Source of the DNA: Desertivirga arenae
Lineage (GTDB): Bacteria; Bacteroidota; Bacteroidia; Sphingobacteriales; Sphingobacteriaceae
NCBI RefSeq assembly: GCF_017355785.1
Contig: NZ_JAFEWE010000004.1
Coordinates: 186,001 to 250,000 of the forward strand
DNA: 64,000 nucleotides
Reading direction: 5' to 3'
Positions 52,136 through 59,845 of the stretch are shown here, one piece after another. Numbering within the stretch: the first letter of the stretch is position 1; each line of letters opens with the position of its first letter. The notes under the pieces are model-generated. The model worked only from the letters and a program-made list of their open reading frames with translations. It had not been told where the DNA came from and made no database searches. A program made the translations under genes and the position numbers.

Positions 52136-52981
52136 TTATTTTTCTCCTAAAGTTTTCTTGATCTTATCAATATCAACTTGAGACGCCGCGGTCATCAGAT
52201 CTTGTTCATTGGCGAAATTTATACCCTCGTAAACAAGCATTGAGCTCTGCCCAAGTGGCACCGTAAGCTTATACCCGGTATTGTCGTCATACTCAATCAC
52301 TGCCTTATATCCTTTAAGGCGTGTTTGTTTCCATTTTTGTTCACCTCCTGTGCTTTGAGCATATCCACTATTGGTTAAAAAGAGGTTCACAGCAGACATC
52401 ATTACAGAGTTATTTGCTATCGTTAACCCTAATTGCTTATCGTCTTTTAAGTATTCCCGATGAATAGTTAATCCTACCCAGCCCCAGCCGTTGCTGGTTA
52501 CCTGGTCTTTATCGGCTTGTTTTGGTAAACTTGCTATAGTTTCGGGAAGTGACTTTAATAGATCCTGACCAATCTCCATTTCAACGCCAAGAATAGCTTG
52601 TTGAAGCGCAGAGCGGGCTTCGCCATAATTGGCAGTTTTAAACGAACTTTCAGCGAGGCTCAGGTTCTCTTTTACATCAGGAGGTGTGGTTATTAAACCT
52701 GCGCCGCCCTTGTTTCTAACCGAAGACGAGGAAGATCCGGTTCCGCTGTTACCTGTACCACCAACGCTTGTTCCAGGTACAGAAACACCACCTGCTACTT
52801 CAGAGGTAGCTCCTGATTTCTTTTTGCCATTTAGGAATTCATCTGCTTTCTTGTCGATTGTCTTATCAGCAACTTCATTTGCTTTGTCTTTAAGTTTTTT
52901 AAGAAGCCCCTGGGCTCTTACTGATGGGGACAGGAAGCCAAGCACTAAAAGGCAGGCTGCAAATTTTTGTAAGGTTTTCAT
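52136..52981 (-). CDS. Secreted hypothetical protein, tandem paralogue 1
   Basis: 281 residues from ATG 52981 (signal peptide cleaved after S-V-R-A-Q). A K/D-rich helical stretch (35-65) and a low-complexity G/S/T linker (about 68-105) precede a domain that matches the next gene (E-A-R-S-A-L-Q-Q, D-L-L-K-S-L-P, G-W-G-W-V-G-L-T-I-H-R-E-Y, L-K-G-Y-K-A). The linker suggests a stalk between membrane and domain. The frame is open upstream to 53056, but that part lacks a signal sequence. Function unknown. Confidence 0.7.
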   Translation of the reverse strand: MKTLQKFAACLLVLGFLSPSVRAQGLLKKLKDKANEVADKTIDKKADEFLNGKKKSGATSEVAGGVSVPGTSVGGTGNSGTGSSSSSVRNKGGAGLITTPPDVKENLSLAESSFKTANYGEARSALQQAILGVEMEIGQDLLKSLPETIASLPKQADKDQVTSNGWGWVGLTIHREYLKDDKQLGLTIANNSVMMSAVNLFLTNSGYAQSTGGEQKWKQTRLKGYKAVIEYDDNTGYKLTVPLGQSSMLVYEGINFANEQDLMTAASQVDIDKIKKTLGEK

Positions 52982-53142
52982 AGCTATCAGCTTTTGATTG
53001 ATCCCTAAAGTTAGGGTGAAAAAACCAATAGTTAAAGAGTTTAGTTTTTTTGCCATGCAGGCAAAACGAGATTGTAAAGCTGAACGCTACATCTCGTGCT
53101 AATAATAATGAAACAAATAGTATGTACCAGTAAACTCCTCGT

Positions 53143-54090
53143 CTAAATTTTAAGACTGAAGTCCCCTTTTGGCAGTTCATCCTCCATATCCGGTATTGGA
53201 GGTTTCTCCTTTACCTTATTGGCTATGCTTTTGCCCTGCTTTTTCCATAGATCCTTAAACTTAGCTTGGATCTCAGGACCAGAATAACTTAATGATTTTA
53301 TGAGTACTTCTCCCACTACTGCCTTTTCTTTTTCCAGTCTGTTTGTGTTTTCAGGCTCTTCCTGTGCAGGAGCCTGCCATCCGCCGATTATTCCACCCGG
53401 ACTCCAGGCTTTATTATTAATACGTGTATAGCCATCAAAAGTATCCCAGTTGTAAGCGTGAATAAACATGCCAAGCAAAACCAGACGGCCTTGAGGGATT
53501 GATTGAAGAACCTCTATTTCACCACCTTCAAATCCTTTTCCCTTTTCTATTTTGATCTCTTTATTACTTAAATAGCTTGCTAGTGAAGTTTTAAAGTTGA
53601 AAGATATGGCCATCAACCGAATAACATAATGACTTTCAGCAGGTCCGCGGAGATCATTGTCGGTAAAAGCGGGAATATTTACCATTATTCTTCCATCTTC
53701 AGTTAATTTAACCTGTGGTTTCACCCTCAGACAGTCCTCCAGCGTGGAATTTTTATTAAACTGAAAACCCGAAAACATATCAGGATCGCCATCATGAATA
53801 TCTCTTTCGCCTCTGCGCTTATGGGTAGCAGTTTTTATACTTTTTAAAGTTAGTGCGGTAAGGCGATTAGCCATTCCGCCGTCATTTGCTTTGTAACCAG
53901 GAAAGAATACAGCCCGAAAGCTTGCTGCAGTGGTAGCAGCCAGTCCGAACTCCAGACTTGCTTCTCGGCTGGCGAGGCTTTGCTTAACTTTTGAAGGCTT
54001 AATTTGTGCAATCTGCATCCCCCGGTAAGAACGGTACAAAATATTGTCTACGGGTCCGTGCAAAATTCCTTTCTTATCAACGATAGCCAT
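53143..54090 (-). CDS. DUF6266-like hypothetical protein
   Basis: 315 residues from ATG 54090 (M-A-I-V-D-K-K-G-I-L-H-G-P). The start M-A-I-x-x-K-G-I-L-x-G, an early R-S-Y-R-G, and a run of helices after it recall the DUF6266 family of Bacteroidota. The C-terminal 90 residues are acidic, proline-rich and end F-S-L-K-I. No signal peptide and no known activity. The frame extends 11 codons upstream to 54123; M-A-I is the more likely start. Convergence with nothing: it is divergent from a 590-base structured intergenic region. Confidence 0.5.
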   Translation of the reverse strand: MAIVDKKGILHGPVDNILYRSYRGMQIAQIKPSKVKQSLASREASLEFGLAATTAASFRAVFFPGYKANDGGMANRLTALTLKSIKTATHKRRGERDIHDGDPDMFSGFQFNKNSTLEDCLRVKPQVKLTEDGRIMVNIPAFTDNDLRGPAESHYVIRLMAISFNFKTSLASYLSNKEIKIEKGKGFEGGEIEVLQSIPQGRLVLLGMFIHAYNWDTFDGYTRINNKAWSPGGIIGGWQAPAQEEPENTNRLEKEKAVVGEVLIKSLSYSGPEIQAKFKDLWKKQGKSIANKVKEKPPIPDMEDELPKGDFSLKI

Positions 54091-54305
54091 AAGGTCTGAA
54101 TTATAGAGTGAAAGAATGTTCAAGCAATATAAAAGCTATTGTCAAAAGAAAAAATGTTTCAAATCACATTTGGGTTTTAACCGCAGTATCACCTGATTAT
54201 CCCCCTGCTTTATATGTTCCCTGTCTTTACCCTGTTTAACTGCGTGATAAGTCCACATATACTGACAAAAAGGTGGACTCATCAGGGATATATGGAGGAT
54301 AAAAG

Positions 54306-54386
54306 ATGCAGACATATAAAGGCAGGGCAAAACCAGAAGACAAGCACTATCAGCGCTTTCAATTCCTTGTTAAAAAGATATTGTGA
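54306..54386 (+). CDS. Possible 26-residue peptide ORF with strong Shine-Dalgarno
   Basis: ATG at 54306, TGA at 54384-54386. The upstream bases G-G-A-G-G lie 8 bases before the ATG, a good Shine-Dalgarno sequence, unusual in this window. The peptide is basic (M-Q-T-Y-K-G-R-A-K-P-E-D-K-H). It sits between two inverted repeats of the structured region and may be a decoy or chance ORF. Confidence 0.2.
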   Translation: MQTYKGRAKPEDKHYQRFQFLVKKIL

Positions 54387-54679
54387 TGAACAGTGAGTGT
54401 ATGAGCTTTATTGTAACGGACTTGTTGCTAAGCGGGTAGCCGCTTTAATGAATAAAGCAACACTTTAAACACACTCACAAAGAAGCCCCCGAACAAGATC
54501 GTCGATTTCAAAAGAAATAAATTTGCTTCAACCGCAGTTTGAAACATGCTAAGGCTTCTTTTTCCCAAATTTTATTCTGTTTACTGTGATTTTTTTAAGC
54601 TTTTGCGTGAATAAAGTTTTTTATGATGCCACTTTCTAAACAAAACATTTTGAATTTCTTTTTTTTAGCAAGTAATAAT

Positions 54680-54687
54680 TAGATTTG
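54680..54687 (+). promoter_or_regulatory. Putative -7 element of pdhA
   Basis: TAGATTTG matches TAnnTTTG, 25 bases before the pdhA ATG. A TTTG upstream is 27 bases away, too far for a standard -33. Confidence 0.4.
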
Positions 54688-54712
54688 CCTTCCCAAAAAT
54701 ACATATTGACTA

Positions 54713-55708
54713 ATGAGTTCAGTTGCAATCACTAAGGATACTTACCTAGACTGGTACGAGCAAATGCTTTTAATGCGCCGGTTTGAAGAAAAATCAGGAC
54801 AATTATATGGACAGCAAAAGATCAGAGGTTTCTGTCACCTATACATTGGTCAGGAAGCTGTTTTGGCTGGAGCAATGTCTGTATTAGGGCCTGGCGACTC
54901 TATGATTACTGCTTATCGTGACCATGCTCATGCTATGGCTCGTGGTATGACTGCAAACGAAATTATGGCAGAACTTTACGGAAAAGCAACTGGTTGCTCT
55001 AAAGGTAAAGGTGGTTCAATGCACATGTTCAGCAAAGAGAAAAAGTTCTTTGGGGGGCACGGGATTGTTGGTGGCCAGATCCCTTTAGGAGCTGGTGTGG
55101 CTTTCGCTGAAAAGTATCTTGGAACAACTAATGTTAACGTATGTTACATGGGTGATGGTGCCGTTAGACAAGGTGCTTTAAATGAAACTTTCAATATGGC
55201 GATGCTATGGAAGTTGCCTGTTATATTCGTTTGTGAGAATAACGGATATGCGATGGGTACTTCAGTGCAACGTACTACCAATATGATCGATATCTATAAA
55301 ATTGGTTTAGGTTTCGATATGCCATGTGCTCCTGTTGATGGCATGGATCCTGTTGCAGTACACAATGCAATGGATGAAGCCGTTCAACGTGCACGTCGTG
55401 GAGAAGGACCAACTTTCCTTGAAATGCGTACGTACCGTTACAAAGGTCACTCGATGTCTGACCCGGCTAAATATCGTACTAAAGAGGAGCTTGAGAGATA
55501 TAAAGCAAAAGATCCAATCGGTGTAGTTAAAGCAGCGATCGTTGAAAACAATTATGCTGATGAAGCTTGGTTCGATCAGATCGATGCTAAAGTTAAAGCT
55601 ATTGTTGAAGAGTCTGTGAAATTTGCGGAGGAATCACCATGGCCAGAGCCAAGTGAATTGTACGACGATGTTTATGTACAAGAGAACTATCCGTTTATCA
55701 AAGACTAA
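54713..55708 (+). CDS. pdhA: Pyruvate dehydrogenase E1 component, alpha subunit
   Basis: 331 residues. Thiamine-diphosphate-binding alpha subunit of the E1 heterotetramer, which decarboxylates pyruvate and acetylates lipoyl-E2. Signatures: T-A-Y-R-D-H-A-H-A near 62, G-G-S-M-H-M-F near 100, and the TPP motif G-D-G-A-V-R-Q-G ... N-N-G-Y-A (about 146-180). The conserved phosphorylation-loop R-x-x-x-x-S-M-S-D-P is also present. The beta subunit gene is not adjacent. A terminator-like hairpin lies between this gene and E2. Confidence 0.95.
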   Translation: MSSVAITKDTYLDWYEQMLLMRRFEEKSGQLYGQQKIRGFCHLYIGQEAVLAGAMSVLGPGDSMITAYRDHAHAMARGMTANEIMAELYGKATGCSKGKGGSMHMFSKEKKFFGGHGIVGGQIPLGAGVAFAEKYLGTTNVNVCYMGDGAVRQGALNETFNMAMLWKLPVIFVCENNGYAMGTSVQRTTNMIDIYKIGLGFDMPCAPVDGMDPVAVHNAMDEAVQRARRGEGPTFLEMRTYRYKGHSMSDPAKYRTKEELERYKAKDPIGVVKAAIVENNYADEAWFDQIDAKVKAIVEESVKFAEESPWPEPSELYDDVYVQENYPFIKD

Positions 55709-55726
55709 ATAATTCGACTATAAAAT

Positions 55727-55783
55727 AACCTGCAAGCACATAGTTTAAAACGAAGGTTTAAAAGTGTTTTGCAGGTTCTTTTT
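55727..55783 (+). terminator. Long-loop terminator or attenuator after pdhA
   Basis: AACCTGCAA / TTGCAGGTT (55727-55735, 55769-55777), with GCAC / GTGT extending the stem, 33-base loop, then CTTTTT. It would separate pdhA from the E2 gene or reduce read-through. Confidence 0.55.
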
Positions 55784-55829
55784 GGCCTTAATAAAACAAA
55801 ATAACTTTCACAAAAACTTACATAAAGAA

Positions 55830-57473
55830 ATGGCTGAAGTAGTTCGTATGCCTAAAATGAGCGATACCATGACAGAAGGTGTTATCGCAAAATGGCACAA
55901 AAAAGTTGGCGATAAGGTAAGCACCGGTGATTTGATCGCTGAGGTGGAAACCGATAAAGCTACTATGGACTTTGAATCATTCCAGGAAGGAACTGTATTA
56001 TATATTGGAGCAGAAGAAGGTTCAGCAGTACCAGTTGATGAGGTGATTGCTGTTCTTGGCGCTCCGGGCGAAGATTATAAACCACTATTAGAAGGTGGAT
56101 CTGCTCCTAAGGCAGAAGCTAAATCTGAAGCTGCTCCTGCAGAATCTTCAGCTCCTGCTGAAGAGGAAGAAGGCGGAATTGATCCCGAATCAGTAGGTGC
56201 AACAGTTATTCGTATGCCTTTATTAAGTGATACGATGACAGAAGGTGTTATTGCAGAATGGCATAAAAAAGTTGGTGATACTGTAAAAAGTGATGATACA
56301 CTTGCTGATGTTGAAACTGACAAAGCTACAATGGAAGTAACAGCTTACGCAGAGGGTACTTTACTATACGTAGGTGTAGATAAAGGTCAGGCTGCTAAAG
56401 TAAATGACATTATTGCAATTGTTGGTAAACCAGGTACTGATGTTGCTCCTTTATTAAAAGGTGGCAAGAAGGCTTCTACAAATCCAACTGAAGGAAATAA
56501 AGCACAGGAAACGTCTGCTGCACCCCAACCAGCTGAAACTGCAGCTCAAACTGTAAGTTCATCTGATTCAAGGGTAAAAGCTTCTCCTTTAGCTAAGAAG
56601 ATCGCCCAGGAAAAAGGTATTGATCTTTCTCAGGTAAAAGGTAGTGCAGAGGGTGGACGTATTGTTAAAGCTGACGTTGAAAACTTTACTCCGTCTGCTA
56701 AACCTGCTGCTCAGGCTGCTGCTCCTGAAGCTGCTGCTGCTCCGGCTGCAAAAGCTGAAAAATCAATCACTATTCCTCAATTCATCGGGGAAGAGAAATA
56801 TACAGAGAAGCCAGTTACTCAGATGCGTAAGGCTATTGCCCGTTCGCTTTCTGATAGCTTGTTCACTGCTCCGCATATTTTTATTACCATGAGTATCGAT
56901 ATGGATAACGCCATCGCTGCCCGTGCTAAGATCAATGAATATGCTCCTGTTAAAATTTCATTCAACGACTTAGTAGTTAAAGCTACTGCAATTGCGTTGA
57001 AACAACATCCTGCCCTTAACTCTTCATGGTTAGGTGACAAGATCCGTATTAACGAGCACGTGAATATTGGTGTTGCCGTTGCGGTTGACGAAGGTTTGGT
57101 TGTTCCTGTTGTGAAATTTGCTGATGGTAAATCATTAACTCATATCTCTCTTGAAGTGAAAGATTTTGCTGGTAAGGCTAAGTCTAAGAAACTTCTTCCA
57201 ACCGATATGCAAGGTTCTACTTTCACTATTTCTAACTTAGGAATGTTCGGTGTTGATGAGTTTACAGCTATCATCAATCCTCCAAACTCTGCAATTCTTG
57301 CAGTGAGTGGAATTCAACAAGTTCCTGTTGTTAAAAACGGTGCTGTTGTTCCTGGAAATATCATGAAGTTAACTGTAAGTGGTGACCACCGCGTTCTTGA
57401 TGGTGCATCTGTTGCAGCCTTCCTTCAAACATTAAAAGCTCTGTTAGAAGAGCCTGTAAGATTGCTTGTTTAA
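55830..57473 (+). CDS. Pyruvate dehydrogenase E2, dihydrolipoamide acetyltransferase
   Basis: 547 residues from ATG 55830 (M-A-E-V-V-R-M-P). Two lipoyl domains, lipoylation lysines Lys43 and Lys165 in V-E-T-D-K-A-T-M, each followed by a proline/alanine/glutamate-rich linker; a subunit-binding domain (about 247-286, V-K-A-S-P-L-A-K-K-I-A); a catalytic acetyltransferase domain with D-H-R-V-L-D-G-A near the C-terminus. It transfers acetyl groups to CoA. The frame is open to 55764 but that part overlaps the hairpin after pdhA and lacks family similarity. Confidence 0.95.
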   Translation: MAEVVRMPKMSDTMTEGVIAKWHKKVGDKVSTGDLIAEVETDKATMDFESFQEGTVLYIGAEEGSAVPVDEVIAVLGAPGEDYKPLLEGGSAPKAEAKSEAAPAESSAPAEEEEGGIDPESVGATVIRMPLLSDTMTEGVIAEWHKKVGDTVKSDDTLADVETDKATMEVTAYAEGTLLYVGVDKGQAAKVNDIIAIVGKPGTDVAPLLKGGKKASTNPTEGNKAQETSAAPQPAETAAQTVSSSDSRVKASPLAKKIAQEKGIDLSQVKGSAEGGRIVKADVENFTPSAKPAAQAAAPEAAAAPAAKAEKSITIPQFIGEEKYTEKPVTQMRKAIARSLSDSLFTAPHIFITMSIDMDNAIAARAKINEYAPVKISFNDLVVKATAIALKQHPALNSSWLGDKIRINEHVNIGVAVAVDEGLVVPVVKFADGKSLTHISLEVKDFAGKAKSKKLLPTDMQGSTFTISNLGMFGVDEFTAIINPPNSAILAVSGIQQVPVVKNGAVVPGNIMKLTVSGDHRVLDGASVAAFLQTLKALLEEPVRLLV

Positions 57474-57494
57474 TCAATCTTAACACCTATAAAG

Positions 57495-57526
57495 AAAGCG
57501 GATCTGATTTTCAGGTCCGCTTTTTT
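57495..57526 (+). terminator. Terminator of the E2 gene
   Basis: AAAGCGGA / TCCGCTTT (57495-57502, 57516-57523) with inner CTG / CAG, followed by six T. Confidence 0.88.
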
Positions 57527-57570
57527 ATGCTTCAAGCCTATATCTGTATTTCATGTCTTTATAAATTCAT

Positions 57571-58011
57571 TTACTTCTGCCAGGCTATTTTTTTCCCAAA
57601 TCCCAGTGTATTGTCAGTCAGTTTAATGCTTGATAATTCAATTGCCCACAATTCTCCTTTCATCGTTAAAGCGATAGGATATTTCTTATAATAAGTTCTT
57701 TGTAGTTGGCCTAGTGCTTCTCCTTCTGGCTTGAAAAATTTTCCCAGTAGCTGTAGCCCTCTTACTCGTGTTTTTTCAAGTTTGTCTGGTAGTACTGAAC
57801 CTGAAACAAGAGGATTCGATAAAGCCTGCCTAATATGAAGAGTATCTTCATTTGATTTAAAGACCATGGCATTAAATTCCTCCGAATAAGCATAAAAACA
57901 AATGCAGCTATAGGGGATGTTTTCAGAACAAGTACAAATACTCACGGCCGTTTGAGATTTGAGAAAAGCTACGATTCTTTCATCTATCCTTGTTTGCTGA
58001 GCTATCTCCAT
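57571..58011 (-). CDS. PNPOx-like FMN-binding split-barrel protein
   Basis: 146 residues from ATG 58011 (M-E-I-A-Q-Q-T-R); an ATG seven codons upstream is possible. The order of helix, then strands with I-C-I-C-F-Y-A, F-K-S-N-x-D-T, H-I-R-Q-A and R-G-L-Q-L-L-G-K-F, fits the pyridoxamine-phosphate-oxidase-like fold. Known members bind FMN or F420 and reduce varied substrates; I cannot name this one. No operon partner. Confidence 0.7.
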   Translation of the reverse strand: MEIAQQTRIDERIVAFLKSQTAVSICTCSENIPYSCICFYAYSEEFNAMVFKSNEDTLHIRQALSNPLVSGSVLPDKLEKTRVRGLQLLGKFFKPEGEALGQLQRTYYKKYPIALTMKGELWAIELSSIKLTDNTLGFGKKIAWQK

Positions 58012-58413
58012 AATGCTGCATTTAGTTTTCAATCAATTTTTATACTAAGACAAAGGAGGTTTTTTCTTTTCAGAAAAAATATGACGGGAATCAAAACAGG
58101 GTTTTTTTTATTTGATCCACCGTTGGAAGTCCTTTATATTGCCTTAATAAATCAGGGCCTTATGTCAGAATTACAATTAACATCAAAGCAATACTTCAGG
58201 CAAATCACCATTATTCATTCTGCCTTAATTATCGGATAATTGTTATTTCTTGGTGTCTCATTAAAAATAGTTTCAGATTGGGAAGTTGAGGGATGACTAT
58301 TATATAATCCAGAAGCACTGCTAGCGGTGGCCCAAAAGAGATATAGCGACTAAAACAAAGAAGGCTGAAACGTTTACATTTCAGCCTTCATATTTTTGGT
58401 TTGTGTTGTGAGC
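58012..58413. other. 402-base gap before the aldolase gene
   Basis: Contains one 52-codon frame (58081-58239, M-T-G-I-K-T-G-F-F-L-F) with a G-G-A-G-G about 20 bases upstream, too far to be convincing, and the aldolase terminator at 58360-58389. I see no tRNA, promoter pair or repeat family here. Confidence 0.55.
58351..58389 (-). terminator. Terminator of the class II aldolase gene
   Basis: 11-bp perfect stem GAAGGCTGAAA / TTTCAGCCTTC with an 8-base loop; the minus-strand exit is T-rich (CTTTGTTTT). Confidence 0.85.
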
Positions 58414-59712
58414 TTATTTAAGAAATGCTGCACGCAGCTCTTCAACTTGTTCGTTGCTTATCGGAACAAGGTTTCCAATTGACGCACACAAAACTAATGA
58501 TTTGGCACTGAATTCTGCTACTTCTAAATAGTCAAATGTTTGAAGAAGACTATTACCTGTGACCAGAACACAGTCATTCTTAATAATAACCGCCGGATTG
58601 TTTTTAGCAACAAGATCAGGAATAGTAGTCTGATTGTTGAAATGAGAACCGAAATCAACTGAAGAAACATCCTGAAGGAAGATCCAGCTTTCAGGGATCG
58701 TTCTAACGTTAAAATTAGTACCTGTTACGGCAAACGCCATAAGGTAAGGTGACTGCGTTAGAATGATGGAGTTGATCTCAGGATGCTTTTTGTAAATTTC
58801 CTGGTGCAAGTATGTAGTGCGACTGGGATTCTTTCCGGGTTCGCGTTTCCCATCTCTGATCTGTACAATATCTTCAACCTGCATATCCCAACGGGGAATG
58901 CCGGTAGGAGTGATCAGAAAGTCATCACCTCTCCACCGTGTTGAAATGGTTCCGTATGAACTGATCATCAATCCCTGAGTACAGGCTCGTTTTACAATAT
59001 TGTATATCTCCAGGCGCTTCTCTCTTTCATCAGAGGGATGTTCAACCACCTCCATTTCTAGTAGAGGTGCAGGAACCTGGTCTTCAAAAGCCTGGATCTG
59101 CTCGTCAGTTAGGTAGCTGGGAGAGCCCACTGATTTCCCGTATAAGATTGTCCTGGCACAGAATTCTAATGTCTCAAAACGCTCAAAAGTATCCACCAAA
59201 TTGCTTCCTCCAACAACAGTACCATGGTTTTCCATGATCACAGCTTTATAACCCTTAGTAAATTCTTTAGCGATCTTTGCTCCTAAAGCCTCGCTTCCAG
59301 GTAATTCATATTCAGCATAACCTACATGTCCAACCACGTGCTGAGCTTGACTGATAATATTTGTATCAGGTATTGCCCTTACAATACTGAAGGACACAAG
59401 TGCAGGGGGGTGAGCGTGAATGATAGCTTTGATATCTGGCCTTATTTCGTAAATAGCTTTATGAAACGGAAATTCAGATGAAGGTCTATGAAGGCCTTCG
59501 ATCGTTCCGTCTTTTTTTACACAAACAATATCAGATGGCTGTAAACGCCCTTTATCAACGGCGGAAGGAGAAATCCAGATATCACCATTCTCATCCATAA
59601 CGGAAATATTTCCTCCGGAGGTAGTGGTTAATCCTCTTCTGTAAATTCTTGTCATCACTAATGCAATCTGATCCCGCGGATGCATTAGTTGAGTATTTAG
59701 TATATCAGTCAT
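58414..59712 (-). CDS. Double-domain class II aldolase/adducin family protein
   Basis: 432 residues, two tandem domains of about 215 each. Domain 1 keeps the zinc site and catalytic residue: Glu80, His99 and His101 (I-I-H-A-H-P-P), His163 (E-N-H-G). Domain 2 has the same fold pattern but replaces all four: Thr299, Leu318, Gln320 and Asp380 (K-N-D-C). So one domain is probably an active zinc aldolase or epimerase acting on a phosphorylated sugar, and the other a regulatory or structural copy. The natural substrate is unknown. Confidence 0.88.
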   Translation of the reverse strand: MTDILNTQLMHPRDQIALVMTRIYRRGLTTTSGGNISVMDENGDIWISPSAVDKGRLQPSDIVCVKKDGTIEGLHRPSSEFPFHKAIYEIRPDIKAIIHAHPPALVSFSIVRAIPDTNIISQAQHVVGHVGYAEYELPGSEALGAKIAKEFTKGYKAVIMENHGTVVGGSNLVDTFERFETLEFCARTILYGKSVGSPSYLTDEQIQAFEDQVPAPLLEMEVVEHPSDEREKRLEIYNIVKRACTQGLMISSYGTISTRWRGDDFLITPTGIPRWDMQVEDIVQIRDGKREPGKNPSRTTYLHQEIYKKHPEINSIILTQSPYLMAFAVTGTNFNVRTIPESWIFLQDVSSVDFGSHFNNQTTIPDLVAKNNPAVIIKNDCVLVTGNSLLQTFDYLEVAEFSAKSLVLCASIGNLVPISNEQVEELRAAFLK

Positions 59713-59845
59713 ATTATAGTTTTTGAGAGTGGATACTATTACAAAAGATTAAATTTTTTTCCTATAGCGGAATGATGCTGGTCATAATTTAGAACAACCC
59801 CTATCATTAACTGTTTTATGCTTAAATTCAAATCAGCCTAAATGG

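Larger units (their letters stand above)
54124..54712. ncRNA. Candidate structured RNA region upstream of pdhA
   Basis: 589 bases without a clear gene. Visible structure: (1) an inverted repeat of TGATaAGTCCAC / GTGGACTcATCA (54245-54256, 54273-54284); (2) GTGAGTGT / ACACTCAC (54393-54400, 54471-54478) enclosing GTTGCT / AGCAAC (54424-54429, 54456-54461) and AAGCGG-gtag-CCGCTT (54430-54435, 54440-54445); (3) AAAGAAGCC / GGCTTCTTT (54479-54487, 54553-54561) enclosing TTTCAAA / TTTGAAA (54506-54512, 54538-54544) and followed by T. Parts 2 and 3 are contiguous. This could be one or more small RNAs or a terminator array. No known family is recognised. Confidence 0.45.

Noticed and set aside
54393-54478. 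Integron attC site or miniature transposable element
   Set aside because: The outer arms do not match the RYYYAAC/GTTRRRY core sites and no target-site duplication flanks the inverted repeat.
54393-54561. tmRNA, RNase P or 4.5S RNA
   Set aside because: None of the conserved sequences of these RNAs (tRNA-like CCA end, Tpsi arm, RNase P cores) is visible, so no known family is claimed.
55764-55829. 22-residue N-terminal extension of the E2 gene
   Set aside because: It overlaps the hairpin after pdhA and has no lipoyl-domain similarity; the ATG at 55830 gives the standard M-A-E-V-V-R-M-P start.
57952-58239. 95-residue plus-strand frame
   Set aside because: The first 20 codons overlap the antisense split-barrel gene and the rest shows no domain; the internal 52-codon part is only mentioned as a weak possibility.
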